NCBI RefSeq assembly: GCF_023016155.1 | Contig: NZ_JALKBG010000005.1 | Span: 124,001 to 188,000, forward strand | Source of the DNA: Aliiroseovarius sp. F20344 | Lineage (GTDB): Bacteria; Pseudomonadota; Alphaproteobacteria; Rhodobacterales; Rhodobacteraceae | Reading direction: 5' to 3' | DNA length: 64,000 bases | Shown: in pieces, positions 38,079-46,540 of the stretch | Layout of the letters: every line of letters begins with the position of its first letter | How positions within the stretch are numbered: the first letter of the stretch is position 1 | Made by a program: the position numbers and the translations under genes | The notes under the pieces: model-generated | Told to the model about the DNA's origin: nothing | Database searches by the model: none | The model's input: only the letters and a program-made list of their open reading frames with translations

Positions 38079-38894
38079 ATGTTGGAAGACTTCGCAGGGC
38101 ATGCGACCTACTGGGATCGCTTGGGACAAGGCACGCGCGATACGCTGTTCATTCATTGCTCTTTGGCCCATTCAGGTGCGTGGCGCGGTGTGCGCAAAGA
38201 GCTTGAGGATGTCCTATCGTCGCTCGCTTTTGATCTGCCGGGACATGGTCGCAGCGCAGATTGGGACGGGCAGGGCGACTATCAAGACGCCGCGACGCAA
38301 GTGGCGCTGGATCTCATGAAGCGCTTCGCGTCCGGCCAAGCTGACCTGATCGGTCACAGCTTTGGGGGAACAATTGCGTTGCGCGTGGCGCAGATCGCGC
38401 CTGATTTGGTGCGCAGCCTGACCCTTTATGAGCCGGTATTGTTCACGACAGCAAAATCCGATCCCTCGTATGAAGAAAACCACCGCTACATGAACGGTGT
38501 CTTTGCTGATGCAATGCGTGCGGGCGACCGGATGGAGGCTGCGCGGTTGTTCAATTGTCAGTGGGGAAGCGACACTGCGTGGGAAGCCCTGCCAGATCGA
38601 TTAAAAGCAGACATGGCGGACCGCATTCACCTGATCCCCGCAGGCCGAAGCGTCACGCATGAGGATGTGCATGGGCAAGTGGCACCGAGGGCCTTGGAGA
38701 AGGTGCAGATACCGGTGCTGCTCATGGAAGGGGAACACTCACCCGATTTGGTGCGTGCCGTACATGACCGGATGCAGGCACGCTTTCCAAATGTCAGCCG
38801 CAGTATCATTGCCGGCGCTGGTCATATGGGCCCTATCAGCCACTCGAAAGTGGTGGCCGAAAGGATCCGTGCATTTCTAGACAAGCACCGATGA
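38079..38894 (+). CDS. Alpha/beta hydrolase
   Basis: The 271-residue protein has the alpha/beta-hydrolase triad: nucleophile elbow GHSFGG with Ser94, Asp in EGEHSPDLVRA and His in GAGHMGPISH. The oxyanion-loop region FIHCSLAHSGAW and FDLPGHGRS are typical of esterase or C-C hydrolase-like members. Co-transcribed with the isomerase-like gene; the substrate is unknown. Its end meets the convergent ltaE end with no gap. Confidence 0.87.
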   Translation: MLEDFAGHATYWDRLGQGTRDTLFIHCSLAHSGAWRGVRKELEDVLSSLAFDLPGHGRSADWDGQGDYQDAATQVALDLMKRFASGQADLIGHSFGGTIALRVAQIAPDLVRSLTLYEPVLFTTAKSDPSYEENHRYMNGVFADAMRAGDRMEAARLFNCQWGSDTAWEALPDRLKADMADRIHLIPAGRSVTHEDVHGQVAPRALEKVQIPVLLMEGEHSPDLVRAVHDRMQARFPNVSRSIIAGAGHMGPISHSKVVAERIRAFLDKHR

Positions 38895-39944
38895 TCAGCC
38901 GCGGATCAATGCGATAAACTGGTCGATATTCTCGTCGGTCATCGACCAATCTGCAACCATGCGCGCGGTCAGAATCTCGTTCGGGTCATCCCCTTCAAGG
39001 TTGTCATCCCAAACGTAGTATGCGGCCCCAGCGTCGTGCAGGCGTCGGTGACCCGCGCGGGACCACCCGGCAAAGCTGATATTGGCCTGCGGCTCATACA
39101 GGAAGGTGATGCCCTCAATCTGCTTCAATCCGCGGACAAGGCGCGCATTGGCATTATTGGCGCGGGCGGCGAGGTCCAGCCAAAGATTGCCTTCCAGATA
39201 GGCCAGCATCTGCGCGGCTAGGTAGCGGTTCTTCGAAAAGAGGTGCCCGCCCCGTTTGCGACGCAGTTCGAATTCCCATGCGTGTTTCGGGTCAAAGAAA
39301 ATAACTGCCTCAACACCCATACAGCCGTTCTTTGTGCCACCAAAACTGACCACATCCACGCCAGCTTTCCACGTCATCTCGGCCGGAGTGCAGCCAAGCG
39401 AAACCAAAGCATTTGCAAAACGTGCACCATCCAGGTGAACGGGAAGGTTGAACCCTTTTGCCACGTCGCAAAGCGTTTTCAGTTCAGCGACGGAGTAAAC
39501 CGTGCCGCGCTCGGTCACATTGGTGATCGAAACTGCCCCGCGTTGAGGTCCATGCACGCCACGGGACTCTTCCCCGCCGATGCTGGCCGCCAAAGCTTCT
39601 GCCGATATCTTCGCGTCCACCGCAGGCACCAGCGTCAGCTTGGCGCCGCCCGTATAGAACTCTGGCGCATTGCATTCGTCTTCGTGGATATGCGCCTCGG
39701 GTGAGCAGAAGATGGTGTCAAAGGGCTGCGTCAGCGTCGCCAGTGAAATCGAGTTCGCTGCCGTGCCGGTGGCCACAAGATAAACCGCGGCTTCAGGCGT
39801 TTCAAAAATTTCACGAATGCTGGCTGTGACCTGCTCCATCACACTGTCTGCACCATAGGGCATGGCATAGCCCTCATTCTCACGCATAAGCGCGTCCATG
39901 ATCTTGGGGTGCACGGGGCCAGTATTGTCAGAGGCAAGATACAT
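38895..39944 (-). CDS. ltaE: Low-specificity L-threonine aldolase / beta-eliminating lyase family
   Basis: A PLP fold-type I enzyme that cleaves threonine or allo-threonine to glycine and acetaldehyde. The ATG at 39944 (MYLASDNTGPVHPKIMDAL, 349 residues) has GAGGAG upstream; a longer frame is not supported. Motifs: ATGTAANSI, SPEAHIHEDE, LDGARFANALV and the PLP lysine K205 in SFGGTKNG. Its start overlaps the stop of the YcgN-like gene by one base, placing it at the end of a coupled four-gene run. Confidence 0.9.
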   Translation of the reverse strand: MYLASDNTGPVHPKIMDALMRENEGYAMPYGADSVMEQVTASIREIFETPEAAVYLVATGTAANSISLATLTQPFDTIFCSPEAHIHEDECNAPEFYTGGAKLTLVPAVDAKISAEALAASIGGEESRGVHGPQRGAVSITNVTERGTVYSVAELKTLCDVAKGFNLPVHLDGARFANALVSLGCTPAEMTWKAGVDVVSFGGTKNGCMGVEAVIFFDPKHAWEFELRRKRGGHLFSKNRYLAAQMLAYLEGNLWLDLAARANNANARLVRGLKQIEGITFLYEPQANISFAGWSRAGHRRLHDAGAAYYVWDDNLEGDDPNEILTARMVADWSMTDENIDQFIALIRG

Positions 39945-40396
39945 TAGTGAGGCTCCTCGATCAGGTGGTCTTCCCATTCGTCTTCTGGGACTTCAAATTC
40001 TGGCACGGTCCACCCCTGCACGCTGCGCCCGGCTTTGTGTACGCTGTCGGGATCACCCGACACCAGCGGATGCCAGTCATGAAGCGGCTTGCCTTCGTGG
40101 CGCAGTCGATAGGCGCAAGAGGCTGGCATGAAATATGCGGTCTCGCCGATGTTTTCTGGCGTCAGGTGGATGCATTCGGGAACGAATTGTAGCCGGATAT
40201 CATATTGCGAACACTGGCACGTGTCGCCATCCAGAAGACGGCAGGCCACGCGGGTAAAGACCACATCACCAGTGTCTTCATCTTCAAGCTTGTTCAGACA
40301 GCATTTCCCACAGCCATCACACAGCGCTTCCCACTCAGCCGGGGTTAGTTCGCCCAAAGGACGTTCCCAAAAGCGTTTGCGCAGAGCGGCGGCCAT
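39944..40396 (-). CDS. YcgN-family cysteine cluster protein (UPF0260)
   Basis: The 150-residue protein has the conserved Cys pattern of the YcgN/YkgJ-like family: CDGCGKCCLNKLED near 26-35, RVACRLLDGDTCQCSQY, ECIHLTPENI and PASCAYRLRHEGKPL. The cysteines suggest metal or iron-sulphur binding, but no function is established. Coupled upstream and downstream by one-base overlaps. Confidence 0.92.
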   Translation of the reverse strand: MAAALRKRFWERPLGELTPAEWEALCDGCGKCCLNKLEDEDTGDVVFTRVACRLLDGDTCQCSQYDIRLQFVPECIHLTPENIGETAYFMPASCAYRLRHEGKPLHDWHPLVSGDPDSVHKAGRSVQGWTVPEFEVPEDEWEDHLIEEPH

Positions 40397-40686
40397 CAGT
40401 CGGCTTCGAAATCTGCTGCAATGCGCATCTCACGCAAGGGCCGCACGCGGGTGATGGATTGCTGGTAAAGCGGATGTGCTTTGTAGGCGGCGAGCTGCGC
40501 TTCGTCCTCGAACTCACCATAGACAATGACGTCAGGCGAGGGGCCGGGGATCGGGTCTTCGAACCGGTTTTCTGCAATCTCAAGTCGGATGCAATCAGGG
40601 ATACCTTTCAGAAGCTCCAATCCTTCGCGGACAGCGCTGCGGTCATTCGGGTTCTTCGCAGTGAAAAAGACGATGTGACGGATCAT
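40396..40686 (-). CDS. Dabb (stress-responsive A/B-barrel) domain protein
   Basis: The 96-residue protein begins MIRHIVFFTAK and continues through DVIVYGEFEDEAQLAAYKAHP, the pattern of a Dabb ferredoxin-like dimeric barrel. Function is unknown; members include small stress proteins and cyclase-like folds. It overlaps ribF by four bases and the YcgN-like gene by one. Confidence 0.85.
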   Translation of the reverse strand: MIRHIVFFTAKNPNDRSAVREGLELLKGIPDCIRLEIAENRFEDPIPGPSPDVIVYGEFEDEAQLAAYKAHPLYQQSITRVRPLREMRIAADFEAD

Positions 40687-41633
40687 GGGGCGCTCTTTAG
40701 GTTTGATAGGATGTCACGGGCGCGGGCGCAGTCTGCGTCCATCTGGTTGATCAGCGCGTCTAGACCGTCAAAGACCTCTTCCGGGCGCAGATAGTCGATC
40801 AATGCGACCGAGATCTGTTCGCCATAAATGTCGCCCTTGAAATCAAAAATGAAGCTTTCGAGGTTCGGAAGGTTTTCGCCAAACATCGGGCGCGTGCCCA
40901 TCGAAGCTGCACCGCCGTAGCTGCCTTTGTGCGGGCCGGTCAGTATGTCGACTTCCACCACGTAGACACCGAATTTCGGCGGGTGTAGCCCAGCGATGGA
41001 CATATTGGCGGTGGGATAGCCCAGATCGCGCCCACGCTGGTCACCCCGGATCACTTCACCGTCGATGCGGTGCCAGTGGCCCAACATGCGGGCAGCGTCG
41101 CGCGGGCGGCCTTCAGTCAAAGCAGTGCGAATGGCGGTTGAGCTCACTTCGCCCACGTCGTCAGACATAAGGGGTGCGACGGTGACGCCAAATCCCAGCT
41201 TCTTGCCAAGTGCCTCTAGGTCGGCGGGCGTTCCAGCACGACCTTTGCCGAAATGAAAATCAGCGCCGATGAAAACATGGGTCAGGCCGAGGCCGTCCAC
41301 GATAACTTCTCGGGCAAATTCCTCTGGGGTCAATGCAGACAGCGTATCGTTAAAGCTCAGCTCGAACAGTGCTTCGATCCCCAGCTTCTCTAGCCGGTGC
41401 GCACGGGTGTCGGTGTTCATCAGGCGAAAAGGCGGGGCCTTCGGGGCGAAGTATTCGCGTGGATGCGGCTCAAACGTCATGATGCCCAAAGGCGCGCCAA
41501 GCTCGCTTGCTTTTGCACGGGCAATGTCGATCACATATTGATGGCCCAGATGCACACCATCGAAATTACCGATGACGGCTGTGGCGCCCCGGTCGGATGG
41601 ATCAACAAACTGATAGTCACGAATAATCCGCAT
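40683..41633 (-). CDS. ribF: Bifunctional riboflavin kinase / FAD synthetase
   Basis: RibF phosphorylates riboflavin to FMN and adenylates FMN to FAD. The 316-residue protein has the N-terminal nucleotidyltransferase domain (GNFDGVHLGHQ near 23, GIMTFEPHPREYF, GADFHFGKGRAGT) and the C-terminal kinase domain (GYPTANM near 205, GVYVVEV, EQISVALIDYLRPEEVFDGLDAL). Length normal. First gene of the ribF-Dabb-ycgN-ltaE run. Confidence 0.96.
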   Translation of the reverse strand: MRIIRDYQFVDPSDRGATAVIGNFDGVHLGHQYVIDIARAKASELGAPLGIMTFEPHPREYFAPKAPPFRLMNTDTRAHRLEKLGIEALFELSFNDTLSALTPEEFAREVIVDGLGLTHVFIGADFHFGKGRAGTPADLEALGKKLGFGVTVAPLMSDDVGEVSSTAIRTALTEGRPRDAARMLGHWHRIDGEVIRGDQRGRDLGYPTANMSIAGLHPPKFGVYVVEVDILTGPHKGSYGGAASMGTRPMFGENLPNLESFIFDFKGDIYGEQISVALIDYLRPEEVFDGLDALINQMDADCARARDILSNLKSAP

Positions 41634-41714
41634 ATGCTGGCATTATCGTGCGGGGCAACAGGGTGCAAGTCTGCGCTTTGGAACAGGCTTCGATCGCAAC
41701 AGAAAACGGCGTGA

Positions 41715-42158
41715 TCAGTCCAATTTCGCGGACGGTGCCAGAACCTTCGCTTCACCCTTCAAAACGGGTTTTCCATCCACCAGACACTCGGTTTTCAGGG
41801 TCACGCGGCGTTTGGAATGGTCAATGTCCAGCACGGTCACTTCTGCACGCACGACATCGCCGGGGCGCACAGGGGCAAGAAACGTCAGTTGCTGACCCAT
41901 ATAGATGGTGCCGTGACCCGGAAGCTGCTCGCCAATCACGGCTGAGATCAACCCGGCGGTCAGCATGCCATGGGCAATGCGGCCCTGAAAAATCGTGTCT
42001 TTCGCGTAGTCATCATCCAAATGCACCGGATTGCGGTCGGTCGAGACCTCGGCGAACAGCTCGATATCGCGGTCTGTCACCTCTTTGATGACGTGCCGTG
42101 ACATGCCGATTTCCAGCTCTTCAATGCAGATCGTTCCGCGTGGGAAGTTGTCCAACAT
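41715..42158 (-). CDS. MaoC-family (R)-enoyl-CoA hydratase-like protein
   Basis: The 147-residue hot-dog-fold protein has the hydratase-2 motif with catalytic Asp and His (DRNPVHLDDDYAK then FQGRIAHGML) seen in PhaJ-type (R)-specific enoyl-CoA hydratases. A role in polyhydroxyalkanoate or fatty-acid metabolism is possible; neither phaC nor fad genes are adjacent. GGAGG precedes the start. Confidence 0.88.
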   Translation of the reverse strand: MLDNFPRGTICIEELEIGMSRHVIKEVTDRDIELFAEVSTDRNPVHLDDDYAKDTIFQGRIAHGMLTAGLISAVIGEQLPGHGTIYMGQQLTFLAPVRPGDVVRAEVTVLDIDHSKRRVTLKTECLVDGKPVLKGEAKVLAPSAKLD

Positions 42159-42202
42159 TTTGTCCTCCGGGTAACAAATGGATTACTTAGCCGTTCGTAT
42201 CG

Positions 42203-42215
42203 GTAATAACATTAC
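42203..42215. promoter_or_regulatory. Short palindrome upstream of the MaoC gene
   Basis: GTAAT-aac-ATTAC lies 45 bases upstream of the maoC-like start in an AT-rich patch. The arms are short (5 bases), so it may be chance. The rest of the 187-bp gap shows nothing clear. Confidence 0.25.
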
Positions 42216-42345
42216 TTTGCAACCGCAGAAAATCAAGGGGAAATTGGTGCAGTTGATGGCAGCAAGCGTGCGAAACAAGGCCGCATCAAACCCTGCTCGT
42301 GTCGGCACGGTGATCTAAAAGATAATTTATTATCAAAGGGATGCG

Positions 42346-43221
42346 CTAACGCAGATAGCCGATTGCAAAGGTCGGAGTGATCATCTGCGACTGGATATAC
42401 TGATCCAGCGCGTCTGGATCCGGCTGCGTGCGGGTATTTGTCTCTTCCCGGGCCAAGCCGCCAGTGATGAAGAGGGAATCGATATCCTCGCCCAATGCGC
42501 CTTTGATGTCCGTGGCGATCCCGTCACCAATGGCGAGGATCCGGTTGTCTTGGGTGGCGCGTCCGTCCGCAATCATCCGACGTCGCGCCAGATCATAGAT
42601 CGGGGGGTGCGGTTTGCCGAAATACAGGCTCTCGCCCCCCATTTCGGTATACATCTTGGCGATCGCGCCGGCGCACCATTCCCGCTCTTCACCTCGGTCA
42701 ACGATGATGTCCGGGTTGGCGCAAAGAAGCTTTTGCCCCATCTGTTTGGCCATCAGCAGGGCAGGGCGCAGCTCTTCCAGATCAGCCATAGGATCGAAGG
42801 GGCCGCAACAGGCGATGCCTTCGGCCTGATCGACGGGAACGCGGGTGATTTCGACCGGATTGTCGATGACGTGCAAAGGCTCAAAGAACCCCTCGTCACG
42901 TTCCCATTCACCCATGAAATAGACCTTGTTGCCAATGGCTCCGGTGAACATCGCTGCGCGGGCGCTGTCGCCCGAGGTTGCGATGGTGTCATAGCAATCC
43001 GAGGGCACACCGAAGTCCGGCAACTGCTCCACCACACCCGCGCGGGGTTTGGGAGAATTCGTGACCAGCACGACATAGCCTCCATTTGCGCGGTAGGCTT
43101 GCAGGGCTGCCACAGCCTCGTCAAACGCTGTGATCCCGTTGTGCACACAGCCCCAGAGGTCGACGAACAGCGCGCCGTAGTTCGCGGAAATCTCAGACAG
43201 GCTGGTGATGATACGGGTCAT
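42346..43221 (-). CDS. TIGR01459-family HAD-type hydrolase
   Basis: The ATG at 43221 (MTRIITSLSEISANYGALF, 291 residues) is preferred over a longer frame. HAD motif I appears as FVDLWGCVHNG (nucleophile Asp21, with Trp where most HADs have a second Asp two residues on), motif II as VLVTNSPKPR, and motif IV as ILAIGDGIATDIKGA. CPN-like cap typical of the NagD/TIGR01459 group. Probable sugar-phosphate or nucleotide phosphatase of unknown substrate. Confidence 0.9.
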   Translation of the reverse strand: MTRIITSLSEISANYGALFVDLWGCVHNGITAFDEAVAALQAYRANGGYVVLVTNSPKPRAGVVEQLPDFGVPSDCYDTIATSGDSARAAMFTGAIGNKVYFMGEWERDEGFFEPLHVIDNPVEITRVPVDQAEGIACCGPFDPMADLEELRPALLMAKQMGQKLLCANPDIIVDRGEEREWCAGAIAKMYTEMGGESLYFGKPHPPIYDLARRRMIADGRATQDNRILAIGDGIATDIKGALGEDIDSLFITGGLAREETNTRTQPDPDALDQYIQSQMITPTFAIGYLR

Positions 43222-43380
43222 GGCGCGGTCTCCTTGGGTGTCATGGGAGATATGGCAGAGGGGAGGCGGGGTGACTAGGGGGAGTTCGAAGGTTTGGAAG
43301 CCATTGGGACGGGCTCGTCGTTCGTTGTTCATCAAGATTAGTGCTAGTGTGGCGGTTATTTGATGGTGTGGGAGGGAACC

Positions 43381-43824
43381 ATGGCAATTCACTTGATCGG
43401 TTTGGCGCTGCTAATGGGCGCAATAATTTCTATTTATCTTCCGATGATTTCGCAAACCGCTAAAATTCTGGGTTCGGGGCCGATGGCCAACATACCCTTT
43501 TTCGCAGTCGCTCTGGTTTCGTCGATTGTTATTGCGATCAGCACGGGAAGTCGGGGAGGAGAGTTCCAGAAAATTGGCGCTTTGCCACTTGGGCTCCTAA
43601 CCGCGGGTGTGATGAGTGCAGGAATGATCATCGGATCAAGCTATCTCATCCCAAGAATCGGCATCGGCGCGTTTTTTGTGCTTCTGGTTTCTGGTCAGGT
43701 TTTGGCAGGAATGGTGTTCGGCTATTTCGGCATGTTCGGCGTGCCCGCAAGCGCAATGACAACGGGAAAGGTTTTAGGGGCGTTGCTCGTTATTGCCGGC
43801 GTGTATTTGGTAACTTTCAAATAG
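43381..43824 (+). CDS. DMT-family transporter, YdcZ/DUF606 type
   Basis: The ATG at 43381 (MAIHLIGLALLMGAIISIYL, 147 residues) follows GGGAGGG. Five hydrophobic segments fill the protein, and the central SSIVIAISTG and C-terminal GKVLGALLVIAGVYLVTF resemble half-size DUF606 transporters. Substrate unknown. Confidence 0.75.
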   Translation: MAIHLIGLALLMGAIISIYLPMISQTAKILGSGPMANIPFFAVALVSSIVIAISTGSRGGEFQKIGALPLGLLTAGVMSAGMIIGSSYLIPRIGIGAFFVLLVSGQVLAGMVFGYFGMFGVPASAMTTGKVLGALLVIAGVYLVTFK

Positions 43825-43926
43825 GCATTACAGGCACTTTCCCCGGTAATCGTGTACGCATGTCCGATGTGGCGGGCACAGCTAAGTACGTATTGACCTG
43901 CGTTTTGCGGCTCACGAAGTACCGCT

Positions 43927-44475
43927 TCAGTTCCCAGAGCGTTGCATCATCATCATGTGCACCGCATGCATCCCTTGGGACGCCATGGCTGAAACTTCCT
44001 GCGCATGAAGCTGCAAGGCGGCAACGACCTCTGGATCGTCTGACGTCTGGGTCACCACAATGCCCTCGTCCGTCACCTCGATGGTGTTTGAAATCGTCTC
44101 GGCGCGGTCAAAGAAGATGTCCAATGTCGGGCTTTGAATGATGATTTTCGGATCGTCCTGACGCTCCACCCGATCGATCATGCCGACGACATGACTGACA
44201 AGCACCTCCATAACCGCGGGGTCGCTTGATAGTGTCACCGTGCGAATGCCGTTTGGTAGATTTTCAACCGTCCGTTCAAGTGTAGTGAAGTTGCGAAACA
44301 GGATCGCCAATTCCTGGCTTTCCTCTGGCGTTGCATTTTCGCCGCGCAACCCCGGCATGCGCATTTCGTCATGTCCGGTGCCATCTGCGCCATGACCATG
44401 ACCGTGGCTCATTTGGGCATTGGCGCCAAAACCGGTTGCCACGCAGACCAATGCGCTTAGCACGATTGATTTCAT
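43927..44475 (-). CDS. His/Met-rich exported protein of unknown function
   Basis: The ATG at 44475 gives a clean signal peptide (MKSIVLSALVCVATGFGANA); a start at 44514 is also open and neither has a good Shine-Dalgarno. The mature 162 residues open with MSHGHGHGADGTGHDEM and end with MHAVHMMMMQRSGN, so both ends are rich in His and Met. The middle is amphipathic helix and strand. This composition suggests copper or nickel binding in the periplasm (inference). I recognise no family. No metal-transport gene is adjacent. Confidence 0.75.
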   Translation of the reverse strand: MKSIVLSALVCVATGFGANAQMSHGHGHGADGTGHDEMRMPGLRGENATPEESQELAILFRNFTTLERTVENLPNGIRTVTLSSDPAVMEVLVSHVVGMIDRVERQDDPKIIIQSPTLDIFFDRAETISNTIEVTDEGIVVTQTSDDPEVVAALQLHAQEVSAMASQGMHAVHMMMMQRSGN

Positions 44476-44599
44476 TTTTGAGGAAAAGGGGAAATTGGTT
44501 GAGGGGTGACGCATCTAAGTTCTTTCAGTGATGTATGCAGGATCATTTATCACATTCGGAATGTCGAATGAATGAACTTCCTGTGAAGAGCCACACAAC

Positions 44600-44626
44600 A
44601 AAAAAAGCCCGCATGTACATGCGGGC
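44600..44626 (-). terminator. Rho-independent terminator of ppaC
   Basis: GCCCGCATGT-ACATGCGGGC is a perfect 20-base palindrome preceded by an A-run, which reads as a stem plus T-run on the minus strand, 28 bases after the ppaC stop. Confidence 0.9.
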
Positions 44627-44653
44627 TTCTTCGGTTCTATTGGCCAAACTGGC

Positions 44654-45574
44654 TTACACAGCCAAGTTCGGAATGATCTGTTTTTTGCGGCTCATGATGC
44701 CGGGCAGGACAACGGCGTCGCCCTCGACAGTGGCGCCAAAGCTCTTTTCAGCTACGCTTTTGACCACGTCGTTCGGGATCAGCAGGGTGGCTTCTTCCTT
44801 CAGGATGTCCACGACGAAGAGCAGAACCTGATCCACACCGTCTTCGGCTGCAACGGTTTTGAAGGTTTCCATCAGGCTTGCTTTACGGCCTAGTGGGATT
44901 TCCGGTGCGGTGGTTTCAAGAACCGAAACGCGGAATTTGGTGCCCGACACTTCGTACTCTTTCGAATCCATGCGGATCAGTTCGGCGTCCGAGAACTCGG
45001 ACACATCCGACTTGGCGGCGAACATCTCGGCTGCGTATTCGGTGACATTGATGCCCAGATCAGCGGCCAGCGCGGCCACGACTTCGCGGTCGCGGTCGGT
45101 GGTGGTGGGCGAGCGGAATTCCAGCGTGTCCGACAGGATACAGGTCAGGGCCGCGCCTTTGACCCAATCGGGCATCTTTGCAACATCGTCACCCATCAGG
45201 TCGTACATGATGGTCGCGGTGCAGGCCAGCGGACGAATTGTGATGTCGATGGGCCCTTTGGTTTCCAGACCGCCGACCAGTTTGTGGTGGTCGATGATGG
45301 CCTGAACGTCGGCGCCATTGATGTTGGCTGGCAGCTCGGCGGGATTGTTGGTGTCAACGATCACGCAGGTTTGGTCGTCGGCTACATCGTCGATGATGCG
45401 CGGTTTGGGCAGGTCCCAGCGTTCGAGCATCCAAGCAGCTTCGGTATTGGGTTCGCCCAACAAAACAGCTTCGGCATTACCGCCCTTCACTTCGTTGAGG
45501 TACCAGGCCCAAATGATGGGCGAACCGGTCGAGTCGGTGTCAGGCGATTTGTGGCCAAATACGAGGGTTGTCAT
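44654..45574 (-). CDS. ppaC: Manganese-dependent inorganic pyrophosphatase (family II)
   Basis: Family II DHH phosphoesterase that hydrolyses pyrophosphate. The ATG at 45574 (MTTLVFGHKSPDTDSTG, 306 residues) is the family start; the long upstream frame is spurious. Motifs: GHKSPDTDS (7-15), VDTNNPAEL, IDHHKLVGG and the DHHA2 domain ending IMSRKKQIIPNL with the RKK phosphate-binding segment. Length is typical. Confidence 0.96.
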   Translation of the reverse strand: MTTLVFGHKSPDTDSTGSPIIWAWYLNEVKGGNAEAVLLGEPNTEAAWMLERWDLPKPRIIDDVADDQTCVIVDTNNPAELPANINGADVQAIIDHHKLVGGLETKGPIDITIRPLACTATIMYDLMGDDVAKMPDWVKGAALTCILSDTLEFRSPTTTDRDREVVAALAADLGINVTEYAAEMFAAKSDVSEFSDAELIRMDSKEYEVSGTKFRVSVLETTAPEIPLGRKASLMETFKTVAAEDGVDQVLLFVVDILKEEATLLIPNDVVKSVAEKSFGATVEGDAVVLPGIMSRKKQIIPNLAV

Positions 45575-45766
45575 AAGCATCATCCGTCTTTGTGTGATCG
45601 AGGTTACGCGCCTTATAAGTAGGCGCTTGCGCCTTGTCATCCCTGATAGGGCCAACATTTGTGCAGATGCAGAAACCCCGCTATGCGTTTGGGGTAAGGC
45701 GCGACCCCTTGCGGATCGCTGGTCCGGACGCGAAACTGAGGGAAATCTGTTCAGGAAAGCCACTAA

Positions 45767-46414
45767 GTGAGCAAACCCGCCGAAACCGAGCTGTATGCGC
45801 CTGTCAAATCGTGGCTTGAAGATTTGGGCTACGAAGTGAAGTCCGAGATCGGACCGGCTGATGTTGTTGCGCTTCGGAATGATGAAGAGCCTGTGATTGT
45901 CGAGCTGAAGGCGGGGTTTTCGCTGACGCTGTTGCAGCAGGCGGTGGCGCGACAATCCATTACCGATCTGGTCTATGTGGCTGTACCGCGTTGGAAGGGC
46001 AAACCCGGTTGGCGAGCGTTCAAGGGAAATGTCGGATTGTGCAAGCGTTTGGGCTTGGGCGTAGTGTCTGTGCGGCTAAAAGATGGGTTTGTGCAAGTTC
46101 ACTCTGATCCGATCCCATTTCGGCCAAGAAAATCTAAGGTCAAATCCCGCCGGTTGCTTTCCGAATTTGCTCGACGCGAGGGGGATCCGAATACCGGGGG
46201 AACCCGGGGCAAGCTTGTGACAGCCTATCGACAGGACGCCGAGAAGCTTAGGAATCATCTGGCGCAGCATGGTCCCTGTAAGGGGGCTGAAGTTGCGAAG
46301 ACCACCGGAGTGACACGCGCGACCAATATCATGGCGATCAATCACTATGGCTGGTTCAAGCGGGTCGAGCGTGGTGTTTACGATCTGACAGAAACGGGTC
46401 GTGCTGGTGGATAG
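45767..46414 (+). CDS. DUF2161 protein: PD-(D/E)XK nuclease-like domain with C-terminal winged helix
   Basis: Starts with GTG, with AGGAAA eight bases upstream; 215 residues. The N-terminal half has a PD-(D/E)XK-type pattern, PADVV with Asp32 and VIVELKAG with Glu46 and Lys48, preceded by LYAPVKSWLEDLGYEV. The C-terminal part (about 155-210: LRNHLAQHGPCKGAEVAKTT, FKRVERGVYDLTETG) looks like a winged helix-turn-helix. The family is common in Rhodobacteraceae; DNA cleavage is unproven. No partner gene such as a methylase is near. Confidence 0.85.
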   Translation: MSKPAETELYAPVKSWLEDLGYEVKSEIGPADVVALRNDEEPVIVELKAGFSLTLLQQAVARQSITDLVYVAVPRWKGKPGWRAFKGNVGLCKRLGLGVVSVRLKDGFVQVHSDPIPFRPRKSKVKSRRLLSEFARREGDPNTGGTRGKLVTAYRQDAEKLRNHLAQHGPCKGAEVAKTTGVTRATNIMAINHYGWFKRVERGVYDLTETGRAGG

Positions 46415-46472
46415 CTACGTCACGTGACTGTTGCATTTGCGGTGTATTCTCGGAAATGCAATAAATCTGACT

Positions 46473-46492
46473 AATTTGATCGGAATCAAATT
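46473..46492. promoter_or_regulatory. FNR/FnrL box upstream of the cytochrome c peroxidase gene
   Basis: AATTTGAT-cgga-ATCAAATT is a perfect palindrome containing TTGAT-N4-ATCAA. With the usual activator spacing (centre at -41.5) transcription would start near 46524, which is downstream of the ATG at 46514 and so supports the GTG start at 46541. Confidence 0.85.
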
Positions 46493-46540
46493 GCGTGACC
46501 ACAAAAACGCGCTATGAGTGCCGAAAAAAGGAAATCAGAC

